Below, piece by piece: positions 25,114-37,084 of a DNA stretch of 64,000 nt. The notes below the pieces were generated by a model. The model was not told the DNA's origin. It did not search any database and saw only the letters and a list, made by a program, of their open reading frames with translations. This DNA comes from Hydnum rufescens UP504 (taxonomy: Eukaryota > Basidiomycota > Agaricomycetes > Cantharellales > Hydnaceae). Numbering within the stretch: position 1 is the stretch's first letter; each line of letters starts with the position of its first letter. Position numbers and translations under genes: made by a program. The stretch spans positions 16,072 through 80,071 of the forward strand of contig MU129155.1 in NCBI GenBank assembly GCA_014904985.1, given 5' to 3'.

Positions 25114-26281
25114 CGTGTGGTGTCGTTCGGAACCACAATGTCTTCTCGGCCGTCACTGCTATCCAGAATCGTGTGTTGGGAGTCGGGACAGTATAGCTCT
25201 GGAAAGATCACTGGAGAAGAAGGGTGGTGAAAGTAACGATTGAGGAGGCGCTGTCAAATCGTTGCCAGGTAAACTGAATGGCTTATCATAATTTCAAATT
25301 GGAGAGTGACTGCCACACGGGGAATCGACGGTGTGGAGAGGGATTTTCTTTGTACGCGGGTACCAGGCAAAAGGGCTGAAACGATAACGGGTTGGCACAT
25401 CGCGACTGTCATGCCGACGATAGACAAAGCTTACCGTACTACTTAAGCCCCCACGTGATTTTACGTAAGCCCCAGGCACCGTTTTATGGTAAACCCCGAG
25501 GGACTTGTGACTTGTGATCATCAACCATTAAGCCCAGACTGTGGCCCTACGTTACACGGAGGGTCGGAGTATGACGCAAATGAGAGCGACAGTGACAGCG
25601 ACGAAGACGGTATTTAATTCGAGTTTTTCATAGTAATGTAAAGATGCGGGCCCACGCTCCATTAATATGCAAGGTCCCCCTAAAAATGTGTGACATTGTA
25701 AGCCCCAGGACCCTCGGTCCAGCACGACGAAAAACTGCGCTGCGTGCCCACAAAGCTCGCTAAGCCTAAGGAATGCTACACTGGCATCCCTACCCATGCT
25801 ACCCACCAGTAGCATGGTCTATCCCATTGTGGATGGCCCTACCAGGGGCAAAAGGCTCTTGCATCGCGAGAAAAATGAACGTGAGACTTAAACTAAATAA
25901 GAGCTACTGTGAACCCGCAGTGTACGTACCCGCGTACTTGGCCTCTCCCCTAACCCAAAGAGCCTTCCACCATTGCGTCCCTTCCTGAAACGGACCCTGC
26001 CACAGGGCACAACGAGGCTACCTCTCGACAGCGGCCGAGTGAGATTGCAAAGGACGGCTACACAAATAACCCAGTCCCAGGCCGGCTAGCAGTTATTGAG
26101 ACCCGTCGTAAAAACCAACCCGAAGGTATAGCTCTGAGCTGCCTCCCCCAGTATATGCCCTAACCATCGCGCAGCCACTAGCACAGCAAAGCGCCCAACT
26201 CCTTCGTCTCCAGGTGGCAGCCCAACCCGACCTCCTCGACACACACCCCTCTCTCCACTCTCTGCGCACACCACACTCCCA
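25114..26281. other. Array end and sequence upstream of LINE-1
   Basis: 25114-25436 is the 5' flank of kinase D, matching 11290-11610. At 25436 it stops within the shared GACAAAGCTTACCG stretch and changes to C-rich sequence. 25440-26281 has no supported gene and may include the 5' untranslated region of the LINE that follows; its exact 5' end is not visible. Confidence 0.45.
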
Positions 26282-27347
26282 ATGGATGTAGATGCAGCCC
26301 CGCATGAATCCGGGGCACCCACAGAGCAGGCCTCTCTGTCACAGCATGCCCCTCAAGGCGGCCTCTCTCCGTCCCTTGCCTACAAACCATCGACCCCTCC
26401 TCCAACGGGATATCCCCCTGTCCATGGCTGGGATGAAGCCACTCTCTTCTCAAACCTCCATGACGACACTAGGGCAATCTGGGATGCCTATGCTGGGCCC
26501 AAAATCATTGCCGTGGTCTGGAACGCCGGCTACAACCAGCCCAGCCATGCCAGTACCCTCACGCACCTCAAAAATGCAATAAAAGAGGCTGCTCCTGGCA
26601 GCAATCCCCGTATTGGTCCACCTACTCCCAAGGAACCCCCCAAAGATCCCCGTGCTTCCCCATGGGGTTTCCTTGTTGCCGACCTCTCCCCCCTGGATGC
26701 GGCTATGCTCACTGACCAATGCGACCTGGTCCTGCGATGCAATATCATTCTTTGCCATCCCATACAAACCCGATATCTCGACCTTTGTTGGAACTGTCAT
26801 GAACCTCATAGGCTATGACTCCTCGGACCGCACCGAGGTAACCAAGCTTGTCCAGGACAAACTCTGTGAACCTGGCCCTGCACGCTCCCTCCTCATGGAC
26901 CTAGCACCCGGGAATGACCCCCTTGTCAGATCCACAATCGACTCCATCGAAGCGTGCCCCCTTGAGCTACTTGGTGTGGGTGGTGTCCCACAACGTGCCT
27001 GGAACATCTACGCTACCCCTCCCTTCTCTGACTTGACCTACCACTACCGCTGGCGTGAGGCTTTCTCCAACTGCACCTTCCCCACTGCTTTCAATGGCAC
27101 TGGGACTGTCCGTCGCCTTGCTCGCTTCTCCTGCCTAGGCTGCAAAAGTGTGGACCACCCCAGTGGCCTCTGCCCTTACTCATCTATCCAGGGATGGAAA
27201 GGCACCCCACTTGCTGCTCCCTCCAGGGCTACCACAGCTGTAGTGAACATCAACGATGCCACCACCTCCTTCAACAGCTTGCCTAGGGGAACCAGCAGAG
27301 GCCGAGGCCATGGTCGAGGGGGACGTGGCTCCCGCCCCCCAACCTAA
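26282..27347 (+). pseudogene. LINE-1 ORF1 (zinc-knuckle nucleic-acid-binding protein)
   Basis: The start MDVDAAPHES opens an N-terminal half rich in Pro. The reading frame then changes between about 26700 and 26760, and the second frame continues to 27347. Near the C-terminus CLGC..H....C gives a CX2CX4HX4C zinc knuckle, followed by an Arg/Gly-rich end (RGRGHGRGGRG). ORF1 proteins of this type bind the element RNA and form the ribonucleoprotein used for target-primed reverse transcription. The shift is one base and may be a sequencing error. Confidence 0.7.
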
Positions 27348-29022
27348 GACGTGGAAGACGTGGGGGTCGTTCCTAATAAAATATGGATGTAAATACTACA
27401 GAAAACCATGATATCAACTATGCCTGTTTCCTGCCTCCTCATGAGCTGCATTAAAGGCCACCTCAAGAACTGACATGCAGACTGAAGTGATCCCCTGTGT
27501 TGGGTGCACCAAAATAACAATGTGTCGCCATGCCCTATCCAAACCTACACATTTTCCACCCCCCCTCCTGCTGCACCTCCTGGCTCCTGGCTGCCTGCCC
27601 ACCACTGCCAAAACTGTACCTGCAAACACCAAAGAGTAATAGCGAGGGTATAGTATGCAAAGGCCCGGTGTGATGGGGGATCAACAACGACTTTAAAAAA
27701 AAAAAAAAAAAAAAGAGAGAAGGGGGGGGGGGCCAACAAAAGCAAGAAGAATAAAATGATGAGCCATACGCATGCACAGCAAAAATGGCAGCACAACGAA
27801 ATGAGGACAAAAAGGACAACCCATGAGGAAGAAATCAGCATATAGAGACCTTTGGCACATGATACAAACCTACCTTCCCTGCCCTCCCCAAGGCGTATGA
27901 ACACAGATCTCTCATCCCATCTCACCCTTAAAGGAGTGTTGGTCCTGACCCAGAGCGCCTCCCTGGCCCCATAGAATCCAGCTCCAACCCCAACACGAAC
28001 CCGATTACTGGACTGGATGACCACCCCCTCAGCCGACACATGGACGCCCCGGGCATCATCACTTGCAATCAGCACTGCCTGCCCTACATACGTTGGGCCC
28101 TCACGTGCCTGCCAGTGTCGATAGATCAACAAATCTTGGTAAGGCATTGGTAGTTAGGCACTTGCTGGCAGAGAAAAGACGGGGTTAAAAAGCTACCCAA
28201 ACAGCGCCAGACCCCCCCATCCTTTTATGCACCAATGTCCCCCTTCCCTGGGCTGCCTGACATAAGGGGTAAAAAGCCACATCTGTCACCAGGGCCACTG
28301 CCACCCACCAATTTCACACATGCCCATATATGGACCTACTGCCAATCCCCTGACACTTCCCCAACAGCTGGAGTTGAGGAAGGATCCTGGACTGCCTAAC
28401 CCCACCCAATGGTCCTTGTCAATATTGGCAACCCTCCTAGGACCCAAATACACTGGCCCTTGGGCTTCAGGAAAGTCCTAGGAGCCCCCAGGCAACCTGA
28501 CAAACCAATGACTTGTCAGGTGTCAAAACCGGCGGCCTATTTAGGCCTGGACATGCCGGGCCGAGAGGCTGAAGTCCCTGGGAAAGTGGATGTGCCTCAG
28601 CAACACTCCCCACAAGTACCACTGACATAGTCCCCTGTGACAGATCTGGGACAAATCTGTCTATACCCAGCCTATGGTTGTATGCTGGGTGAACCAAAGC
28701 AACCCCTACTACTAACTCTCTTTCTCCCCCACACAGGTTGTCATATAACGGTAATGGTTTGAGCCTCCCAGGAACTAGAGGTGGTGCTGGCTCAGCCGTT
28801 GGCCTCTCCACTGAGGACAGGTCCTGGGAGTACGGAGACGGGGAGCCCACTGTGGCTCACTCCCATACAGGGAGACGTGGCAATCATACCACAGCTGGAA
28901 CCTTCCCAGTGGGACCACCCTCCCAACCAAGTAGCCACCATGCTACCCAAACTGGTACCATCCAGCCAGGGTCACCACCCAATATAGATAGCCAATGTGC
29001 TCCAACCCCCACACATGGGGAC
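27348..29022. other. Inter-ORF region of LINE-1
   Basis: About 1.7 kb without a supported plus-strand gene separates the two ORFs, unusually long for this kind of element. It holds a pure A20 tract (27695-27714) and a G11 tract (27722-27732). The frame ahead of ORF2 stays open from 28738, so ORF2 may start earlier than 29023 with a non-ATG codon or by splicing. A long minus-strand open frame across the A tract is best read as noise. Confidence 0.5.
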
Positions 29023-31805
29023 ATGCCCAAAAAAAGGCGCTCAAGGGCAAACATCAAAATTGCCTCCCTGAACATGAGGGGTGGAGGACCAAACATGATC
29101 CAAGAGAAATGGTACCACATAAATCAGCTACTGCGTGATGGGAAAATTGGGATACTAGCCCTACAGGAAACCCACACCACAGACACCCTAATATCTTCCC
29201 TACACTCCCTGTTTGGGAAACGACTCCTGATCTTCCACTCAATGGACCCTGACACCCCTAACTCCAAAGGTGTTGCCATTGTTCTAAATAAAGAAATCCT
29301 CCACACAGAGAACATAAAATGCCAGAACATCATCCCTGGGCGTGCCCTCCTCTTATCTGTCCAATGGCACACATCCACAATAACTGTCCTAGCCATCTAT
29401 GCCCCAAACCCTCCTGCTGAAAATAGGGACTTCTGGGTGGCCCTCCACCAAAATTGGGATGACCTTGACCTCCCTAAACCTGACATCATGCTAGGAGATT
29501 TCAACCTTGTTGAGGATGCCCTTGACCGACTCCCTAGCCACCCTGATAATCAGGCAGCTGTGCTCTCACTGGAACAACTTAAATCACTCTTCCATGTCCA
29601 AGATGGATGGCGGAAATCCAACCCCGCCCCTCACAAGGCCTACACTTACCTCCAATCCAACCATAATGGATCCCAATCACGAATTGACCGGATCTACATC
29701 ACAGATCCCCTTGAACAGACATGCCTCAACTGGGAGATCTCCCCACCTGGCATACCAACTGACCACAGTCTAGTTTCAGTACATATGTCCAACCCAAAAA
29801 TCCCCTTTGTGGGAAGGGGCCGGTGGTCCCTACCCCTGTACCTCCTCCATGATAAATCCCTGAAGGAACATATCCACCAACTGGGCCTGAAACTACAATC
29901 TGACCTTGAGAGCTGCAGACACAGCCGAACCCCTGAAATGAACCCACAGATTCTCTTCAAGAGCTTCAAGGACTCCATCACAAAATCTGCTAGAAAACGA
30001 GCAAAAGCTACAATCCCCAAAATGGAAATTGCCATACAAAAACTGCAGTCACAGCTTCAAGACACCCTCAACAACCCAGAAGATGAGACCACCCAAGCTG
30101 AAGCTAGTGCAGCCATCCAAGAGAAAATATCAAGACTCACCATACAGCGCCATAACCACACCCGGGCCTCCGCCACAGCCAGAAACAGGCTAGAAGGAGA
30201 AACAATCAGCAAGTACTGGTCTGGCATCAACAAAGCAAAAACCCCACGTGACACAATGCTATCTCTGAGGTACCCTGACTCCAACCCCCCAAGATATGAG
30301 CTCAGATCCAGCAAGATGGCAACTCTAGCTCGTGACTACCACAATGACCTCCAGAACCATGAGTACGCAACCTCACCAGTGCGAACTGCCACCACAATCG
30401 AAGTCCTAAGCAATATCACAGCTAAGACCCCAGAGCCTGCCAGGACTGAACTAGACACCCTCCTAACACAAGCACAAGTGCTCTCAGCCCTAAAGGCATC
30501 TAGCACTGGAACAGCTCCTGGCATTGATGGCCTCCCAGCAGAACTGTGGAAATCCCTACTGTCCCAATATGAACAAGACCTCTCCCACAACAAGCCAGGT
30601 GTCAATATTGTGGCCATCCTGACCTGTGTATTCAATGACATTGAATCACATGGTGTAGCTGAGGACTCAGACTTCACAAAAGGATGGCTCTGCCCCATCT
30701 ACAAAAAGAAGGACCGCCGAGAAATTGCAAACTACCGCCCAATAACCCTCCTGAACACTGACTACAAAATATTCACAAAAGCCCTCACAGGGAAACTCCT
30801 GAAGGCTGCTCCCACCCTTATACACAAAGACCAAGCTGGTTTCATACCAGGAAGAAGCATCTTTGACCAGGTGAAACTAGCAAAGCTGATGATAGACTAC
30901 TGTGATGCCAAGGAGGTGGATGGTGCAATAATTGCCCTCGACCAAGAAAAGGCATATGATAAAATTGCACATGACTACCTATGGGACACCCTGAGGAAAT
31001 TTGATCTTCCCCCCCTCTTCATCAACACAGTAAAATCCCTGTACCTGACTGCTGAGACAGTGGTCATAATAAATGGTGAAATAAGTCACCCTTTCAAGGT
31101 CACAAGAGGTGTGCGCCAGGGTGACCCACTCTCATGCCTCCTATTTGACCTTTCCATTGAACCCCTGGCTGCCATGCTTCGAAACTCCCACCTACAAGGC
31201 ATGAAAATACCTGGAGTACTCACAAAGTCCTTGCCTCACTATTTGCTGATGACACCACCACATACCTGTCAGCCTCTGACAAATTCAGTGACCTCCAGAA
31301 CATCCTGGGAAAATGGTGTGTTGCATCCACAGCCAGGTTCAATGTGGGGAAAACAGTTATCATCCCCCTTGGATCAAACACCTACAGATCCACCCTAATC
31401 CTTACCCGCAAAATGCACCCAGATCATGACCCCATTCCACCAGAAATCCACATCTCCCCTGAGAGGGAAGCCACTAGAGTCCTAGGTGCCTGGATTGGAA
31501 ACAATACCAACCAGGAAACCCAGTGGTCCCAAACATTGGAGAAAATTGATCTACACCTCCACAGGTGGGGCCAAAGCCACCCCACCATGGAAGGGAGACG
31601 ACTTATTGTCCAAATGGTCATTGCAGGCATGACCCAATACCTCACAAAGGTCCAAGGCATGCCACTAGCCATTGAGAGAGCTCTCTCCTCCAAGATACAA
31701 TCCTTTATGTGGGACTCCCCAGCAAAATCCCCCCCTGTAAGCAACATCACCCTATCACAGCCCATCTCCAGGGGGGGAAAAAAGGTCCTCCACCTAGCAT
31801 CACGT

Positions 31806-33164
31806 TGTAAGCAGGAAACTGTGGAAGAAACCAGCTACAGTCCGCGAAATGGAAACGAGGACAAAGAAGGGGGATCACGGGGCCAATCCGAACGTTAGGG
31901 TCCGAGGGAAGGAAGGGTCTTTGGACGGGTAGAATTGTCCTGTATAGACGGAGCCTATCCAGACAATAAATGAAGGGGTTGTTAAATCAGAGAATCACAC
32001 TCTAGGTCCTCCTCTTGAGAGCCTATCAGAAGTGTGATTAGTGGGGGTTGAGTTTTGGAATTTACCCTGACACCAGCAGCAGTTCAACTAGCTTTTCAAC
32101 TGGGGATGGGGGGAAAGACGATAGAAATTCGCATCTCCTGCACTTAATATACATCACAGAAAAATGCTATGGTAACCGGCGGAAAGATGGGATTAAGGCG
32201 AAAATGAGGAAAAAGAAATCAAGTCAAAAGCTTCAAAACTGAAGGAGATATTCAATTAACAAGTGAGAATGGGAGAATATGGCTTAACCAAGGTATTCCT
32301 CCTCTTCTACTGGACCAAATCCCTTGAGGAATGGTGGAACTGGTCGTCCTAGATGTACCCTCCATCGGGCATAGGGTGCCGGAACCATAATTGCCTTTAG
32401 TAATCAGAAAAGCGGAGGTAAAAGTGAAATGAGCCATGAGGAGACTAAATTACAGGAGGCCGAGTTCTAATCCGCTCGTTTTGCCCTTGGTACCGTTCGA
32501 TGCGGATTTTCAGCGTCTTTCCAGGGGTGATCGTTTCGAACGAATCGGATCAAAACTGATGGAGTTATTCGCGAAATACTGAAGAATAGTGTGGAACATG
32601 AGGTAAAGTCGACCTGGAGGATGCAGTTCTCATCCGATAAACGTGTGTGTGGTACCGTTAGACAGGTATTAATCGTAGCTTTCTGGGCGCTGTCTTGCCG
32701 AGTCGATCCGATCGAAATTGGTGGAGATATTCGCGAAATACTCCTTGAGAGTATTGGAATAGCCCCTATTCCACATGTGACAAGTCCGCGAGTCAAAGTG
32801 GGAGTCGTGTTACGTAATACAAGGTCAAATACCGCCCTTGAGGCAATTGGATAAGCCGGTGGTGATACAATAGATGGACGAAAGTAAGCAAGTTGAATTG
32901 CTATAGCCTGGTTGAACTGGCTTGGAGATAAGTACAAATTTGATGGCCTGTTGGAGTGCCAAGGACAGACAAATAATTGTCTCGTATATAGGGTGGAGGA
33001 AAAGTAAAAAGGGACCACGGATCCTGGGATGTGAATCCATGCTATTTGACGGCCAGAGGAATAACAAGTGTGGATACGAGAGAAATGTAAGAATATGGAT
33101 TCGTTTGAGGAGGTAATTGGGCCCGGATGAGGTATGTACGTAATGGGATTTTATCCCTCCAACA
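31806..33164. mobile_element. Solo LTR-like element (type 1), 1359 bp
   Basis: It starts TGTAAGCAGG and ends CCTCCAACA, so its termini are TGT...ACA, and it is flanked by ACGT at 31802-31805 and 33165-33168. Removing it plus one ACGT rejoins LASR to NKAIHLTW of the LINE ORF2 in frame. It encodes nothing. Two diverged copies of a module of about 120 bases shared with other elements lie inside, in reverse orientation (about 32480-32585 and 32630-32770). No paired LTR or internal region is present nearby. Confidence 0.8.
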
Positions 33165-35208
33165 ACGTAACAAAGCCATCCACCTGACATGGCTCCAGTC
33201 TTACCTGGACCTCAGCCCATCACGCCCAACTTGGGCATTCCTAGCAGATTCCCTAATTACCACAAACATCCCAAGATCACAAGCCCAGAAACTGGATGAC
33301 AAATCTTATAAAAACACCTTCCTCCAAACCTGGGAGACTGGGCTCACCAGCCGCTCCCACCTACCACATGACCTGAAACAGATGATAAAGGTTGGCAAGG
33401 AGTTTGGAGTCCAGTTTGACACCCTGTCCCTCCCCCTCCCACACAAAACAGCCCTCCCAGTTTGGCTACACCTTGACCCCAACCCAACCCTTCAAAGGTT
33501 ACAACACAGTAAAGAAGCCAGGTGCCTAAGGCTCAACCACCAGGTTATTACAGTCAATGATCTCCAAGTGGCAGCACACCGCACCACACAACACAAAAAC
33601 AGACGAAACTGCATCTGTGACCATTGCAAAGAAGTCAGGCAGAAAACTAATAATGCCTGCAAAAACCCACATAAGTGCCACAGAACTGCCCTTATGATGA
33701 TCACCAGCCTACGTGCCAAATGGAACCCAATGCATCCAACCACCAATGCCAGGCAAGAGCTGACCCCACAGCAGATTGAGGGTAATAATACAGCCTACCT
33801 CAATAATCTCCCAATCCACTTTAATGCATCCACCCTCACTGCTGGACCCTTCCACCACAACTTCAGGGTGTTCACTGACAAACAGGGTATATCACATAAC
33901 CCAGCCACATGCCTAACAATGCCACCAACCCTCTCTGTGGTAACAGTATACACAGATGGATCATGTTTCAACAATGGGGATGAAAATGCACAAGCAGGGT
34001 GTGGCATATGGTATGGGCCTGATGACATCAGGAATACCTCCTTAAAAGTGCAGGGTGATGCACAGAGCAACCAAATAGGTGAAATCCTTGCTGTCCTCCA
34101 CGCTGCCCAAGCCTGTCCCCCCCATTGTACCCTACATATCAAGAGTGACTCCAAATACACCATCAGCATGCTCACTGTGAACCTCCAACCATGTGAAGAC
34201 AGAGGGTGGATCAACATAAAAAACAAAGAGGCTCTCAAAGCCACAGTAGCCTGCCTCAGATCCAGAAGCAGCCCTACCACCCTACAATGGATCAAAGGCC
34301 ACAATGGGGACCAAGGAAATGAAGGGGCTGACAAACTAGCCGAGCTGGGGGCACAAAAGGACACCCCTGACATCATCAACCTATCCATTAGTGAAACACA
34401 CAACCTGCATGGAGCCAAACTTGCCAGCATGTCCCAGTCTCTTCTGTACCAGGGCATAATGGAACGATCCAAACCTGGAACCCAGCAGAACACCCTAGCC
34501 CACCTTGACATGACCCGCTGGGCAGTCAAAACCCTATCAGGACACCTCCCCACTGATGCCAGAATATGGCACTCCATCAGACATAAGGATATCACTAGAT
34601 CTATCCGCAATTTCCTATGGAAATGCCTCCACAACTCCTACAAGGTAGGGCACTACTGGGAAAACATTCCAAACTTTGAAGCTCGTGCTGAATGCCCAGT
34701 ATGCTCTGTAAATGAATCATTAGAGCACATCCTCACTGAATGCAACTCCCCAGCTCAGAACCAGATATGGAACCTTGCCAAGGAACTGTGGACCAAACGA
34801 CACCCCAATTTCCCTACAATAAAATTTGGAACCATCCTTGGCTGCAGCCTTGCAGAATTCAAGGACAGAAATGGAAAAATCTTAAGTGGTGACAACCGCC
34901 TCTTCCGCATACTAATAACTGAGTCTGCCCACCTCATATGGAAGCTGAGATGTGAGCGGCGCATTATCAAACAGGACAACCCAGAGCTATCCCACACAGA
35001 GTATGAGGTCCACAACCGATGGCTACATACCATCAACTCAAGGCTTGCACTTGACAAGCTCATGACTAACACTACCAAATTCAAAAAGAATGCCCTCCCC
35101 AGTGCCCTTGTCCTACGCACATGGAGTGGCACCCTCCTACATGAGACAAATCTCCCAGCAAACTGGATCTGGGAGTCAGGGGTTTTAGTGGGTATTGGGT
35201 CTCACCGC

Positions 35209-36869
35209 TGTGGAAGATAAAAACATCCAGTATCAGAAAAAGCGAAATTACACAACTTCCAGCCATTGGACGATCACATGACCGATTATGAGATTAATTA
35301 CGGCTACGCGCAGAAACGAAATTCGTTTTATAACTCCGTCAGTTTTGATTGGAGAGGTACGCCCATATAACGCTTAGAAAGCTACGATTCACACCTTTCG
35401 AACGGTACCAAACACAAGTTGAACGGACCAAAACTGCACTCTCCAGGCCAATTTTATTATTAAAATCCAGGATTTCCAGTAAAAAACGAATACCTCCGTC
35501 AGTTCGCATTCAATACTCTCGGAACAACCGCGCCTAGAAAGATATAAAAAATCCGCATCCAACGGTACTGAGCACGCGAAGAACAGATTAAAACTGAACT
35601 CTACAGAACGATATTACTATCAGAATTAACACCCATCAGTAAAAAATGAATTTCTCCGTCAGTTTACACCGGATCTGCTCGGAACCACCGCGCCCAGAAA
35701 GCTGTTGAAAATCCGCATTGAATGATACCAAGCACGCCTATTACGGATACAAACTGCTGTCTCTGCATCAAATCCCACACCATGCACTTGTTCCTTTTAT
35801 TAACCAGTAACAAAACACCTTAACCACTGGACTATGCTCAGATTAATCTCCAAAACCCAGAGATGTCCTTTAATTTCGCTTCCCATGAGCCCCAAAACAC
35901 ATCACAAGATCAGTGACATCATGCTCCAACCACTCCACAAGCTCAGCAAATTAGTGACATCATTCCCTTTATGAATCCTTTTGTTCTCTTTATGAATGAC
36001 ATCACTATGACTTCACTATGACATCACACTCTATGGATGACTCAGCTATGACCGCATTATGACATCATTTCTTTATTACTCTTTTGTTCTACTCCACTAT
36101 GATCTCATAGCTTTATTACTCTTTTGTTCTTGCTCCATGCACAGCCACCTTCAGATAGGTATATAAGCTAGCAGATTTTCTTGTTCCCCCCCATCTCCTC
36201 ACTCTGGAAATCAACCACTGTCAACTACTGTCTACCATTCTGCTTAATATCTAAAGAACTGTCTATCTAAAGCCATCTGGAGCTAAGTCATCTTCAAGGT
36301 TGTTGAGACCAAGTTACTGGAAGCCATCTACGCGAAATACTGAAGCCAAGGATAGTTGCAGAACCTAAGGTTAGAGTTGCTGGACATCCAAGGAAAAAGT
36401 AAGCATAACGAAATATGAGTCAGGAAAGAAGATTGAAGCATACTAACCAAACTAACCAAGCACTGACCATTCTATAGCCCACAGATATCCGCATTTTGAC
36501 TAGGAGGACATAAACGAGGACACACAAATATCAGTAAACAAACAAACGCAACACGAACATGTATAAGCCTTTCCACAAGCATCCCAGACGTATAAGCCTT
36601 CCTATAAGCATCCTCCACATATAAGCCTTTCTATAAGCATTCCATACAACGTATAAGCCTTCCTATAAGCATCTACGATATATCATTGACTATTGCTAGT
36701 CCATATCACATTCCATTCTCCAATAAACACATACATATCTTGCAGAGAGTGATCAACCATCGAAGCGAACCAACCCATTTGAATAAACAGAAACACAGTC
36801 TCCTATCTACACACTGGCTGAACCAGATTTTGATTTGACAGTCATCGGAGCTCCTAACCCTTCTTCTAT
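35209..36869 (+). mobile_element. Solo LTR-like element (type 2), copy 1, 1661 bp
   Basis: It starts TGTGGAAGATAA, ends CCCTTCTAT, and is flanked by ACCGC on both sides (35204-35208, 36870-36874). It sits just inside the 3' end of LINE-1 ORF2. It contains three tandem diverged copies of a module of about 120-150 bases (about 35333-35450, 35487-35610, 35643-35765), a promoter-like block (36038-36167) and about four units built on TATAAGCCTTTCTATAAGCAT at 36556-36680. The 3' end lacks the usual CA of LTRs, so its class is inferred from size, target duplication and promoter layout. Confidence 0.75.
36038..36167 (+). promoter_or_regulatory. Promoter-like block of type 2 element, copy 1
   Basis: A TGACTCA site (Gcn4/AP-1 type) at 36038-36044 lies in a cluster of TGACATCA-like repeats. 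It is followed by TATATAAG at 36160-36167. Copy 2 of the element keeps both: TGACTCA at 57796-57802 and TATAAAAG at 57919-57926. Placement about 950 bases into the element fits an LTR U3 region, with transcription starting shortly after. Confidence 0.5.
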
Positions 36870-37084
36870 ACCGCCCCCCGGGGCAGAACCGATGACCATG
36901 GTCATCTGCAGACTCTGAGTCCCACACTTAGGGGCCTAGGCCCCTGTGAATAAAACTACATTTCCTCTGGGTCTTTTCTTTCTTCTCTTCTCTGCCTCAG
37001 GGGGTGAAACCCCCCCTCCCTAGCAGGCTCCAGGGCCGGATTACATCCGCTGCCTGGAAGCCAATCTGCTCCACCAAAAAAAAT

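Larger units (their letters stand above)
1..25436. repeat. Higher-order tandem array of MFS/kinase gene pairs
   Basis: The same convergent pair, an MFS transporter on + and a kinase gene on -, occurs four times: A 965-6868, B 7432-11274, C 14476-19332, D 20275-25113. The first 230 bases match 11440-11690, so a fifth, earlier unit ends at the window edge. The A/B junction (about 7272) matches the C/D junction (about 19740). The left edge/A junction (about 230) matches the B/C junction (about 11640). B and D both lack the first half of the transporter, so the true period is a two-pair block of about 11.4 kb before later insertions. The array stops near 25436, where unit sequence gives way to sequence upstream of a LINE. 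Confidence 0.85.
29023..36895 (+). pseudogene. LINE-1 ORF2: APE endonuclease, RT, RNase H
   Basis: The first ATG opens MPKKRRSR, a basic, NLS-like start, then the endonuclease: LNMRGG, LALQETH, YAPN, LGDFN, SRIDRIYI, TDHSLV. The RT follows with NYRPITLLN, QAGFIPGRS, ALDQEKAYDKI, GVRQGDPLS and FADD (31242-31253). A one-base shift precedes FADD near 31226. Next come a thumb region, RNase H with YTDGS, E, SDS and WIKGHNG..NEGADKLA, and a CX2CX7HX4C zinc motif near 34700. Two insertions (31806-33164, 35209-36869) interrupt the frame. Reading from ACGT/AAC and from CGC/CCC across their target duplications restores an uninterrupted frame to the TGA at 36893-36895. Confidence 0.85.

Noticed and set aside
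27545..28147. 200-codon minus-strand frame with a poly-Phe hydrophobic stretch, resembling a membrane protein
   Set aside because: The hydrophobic run is only the complement of the A20 and G11 tracts in the LINE spacer. No motif and no family resemblance were seen.
32467..33190. Minus-strand frame of 183 codons inside the type 1 LTR-like element
   Set aside because: It covers the shared non-coding module, and equivalent frames are not kept in the other module copies.
34795..35132. Minus-strand frames opposite the end of LINE-1 ORF2
   Set aside because: They are shadows of the RNase H and zinc-motif coding sequence on the plus strand.
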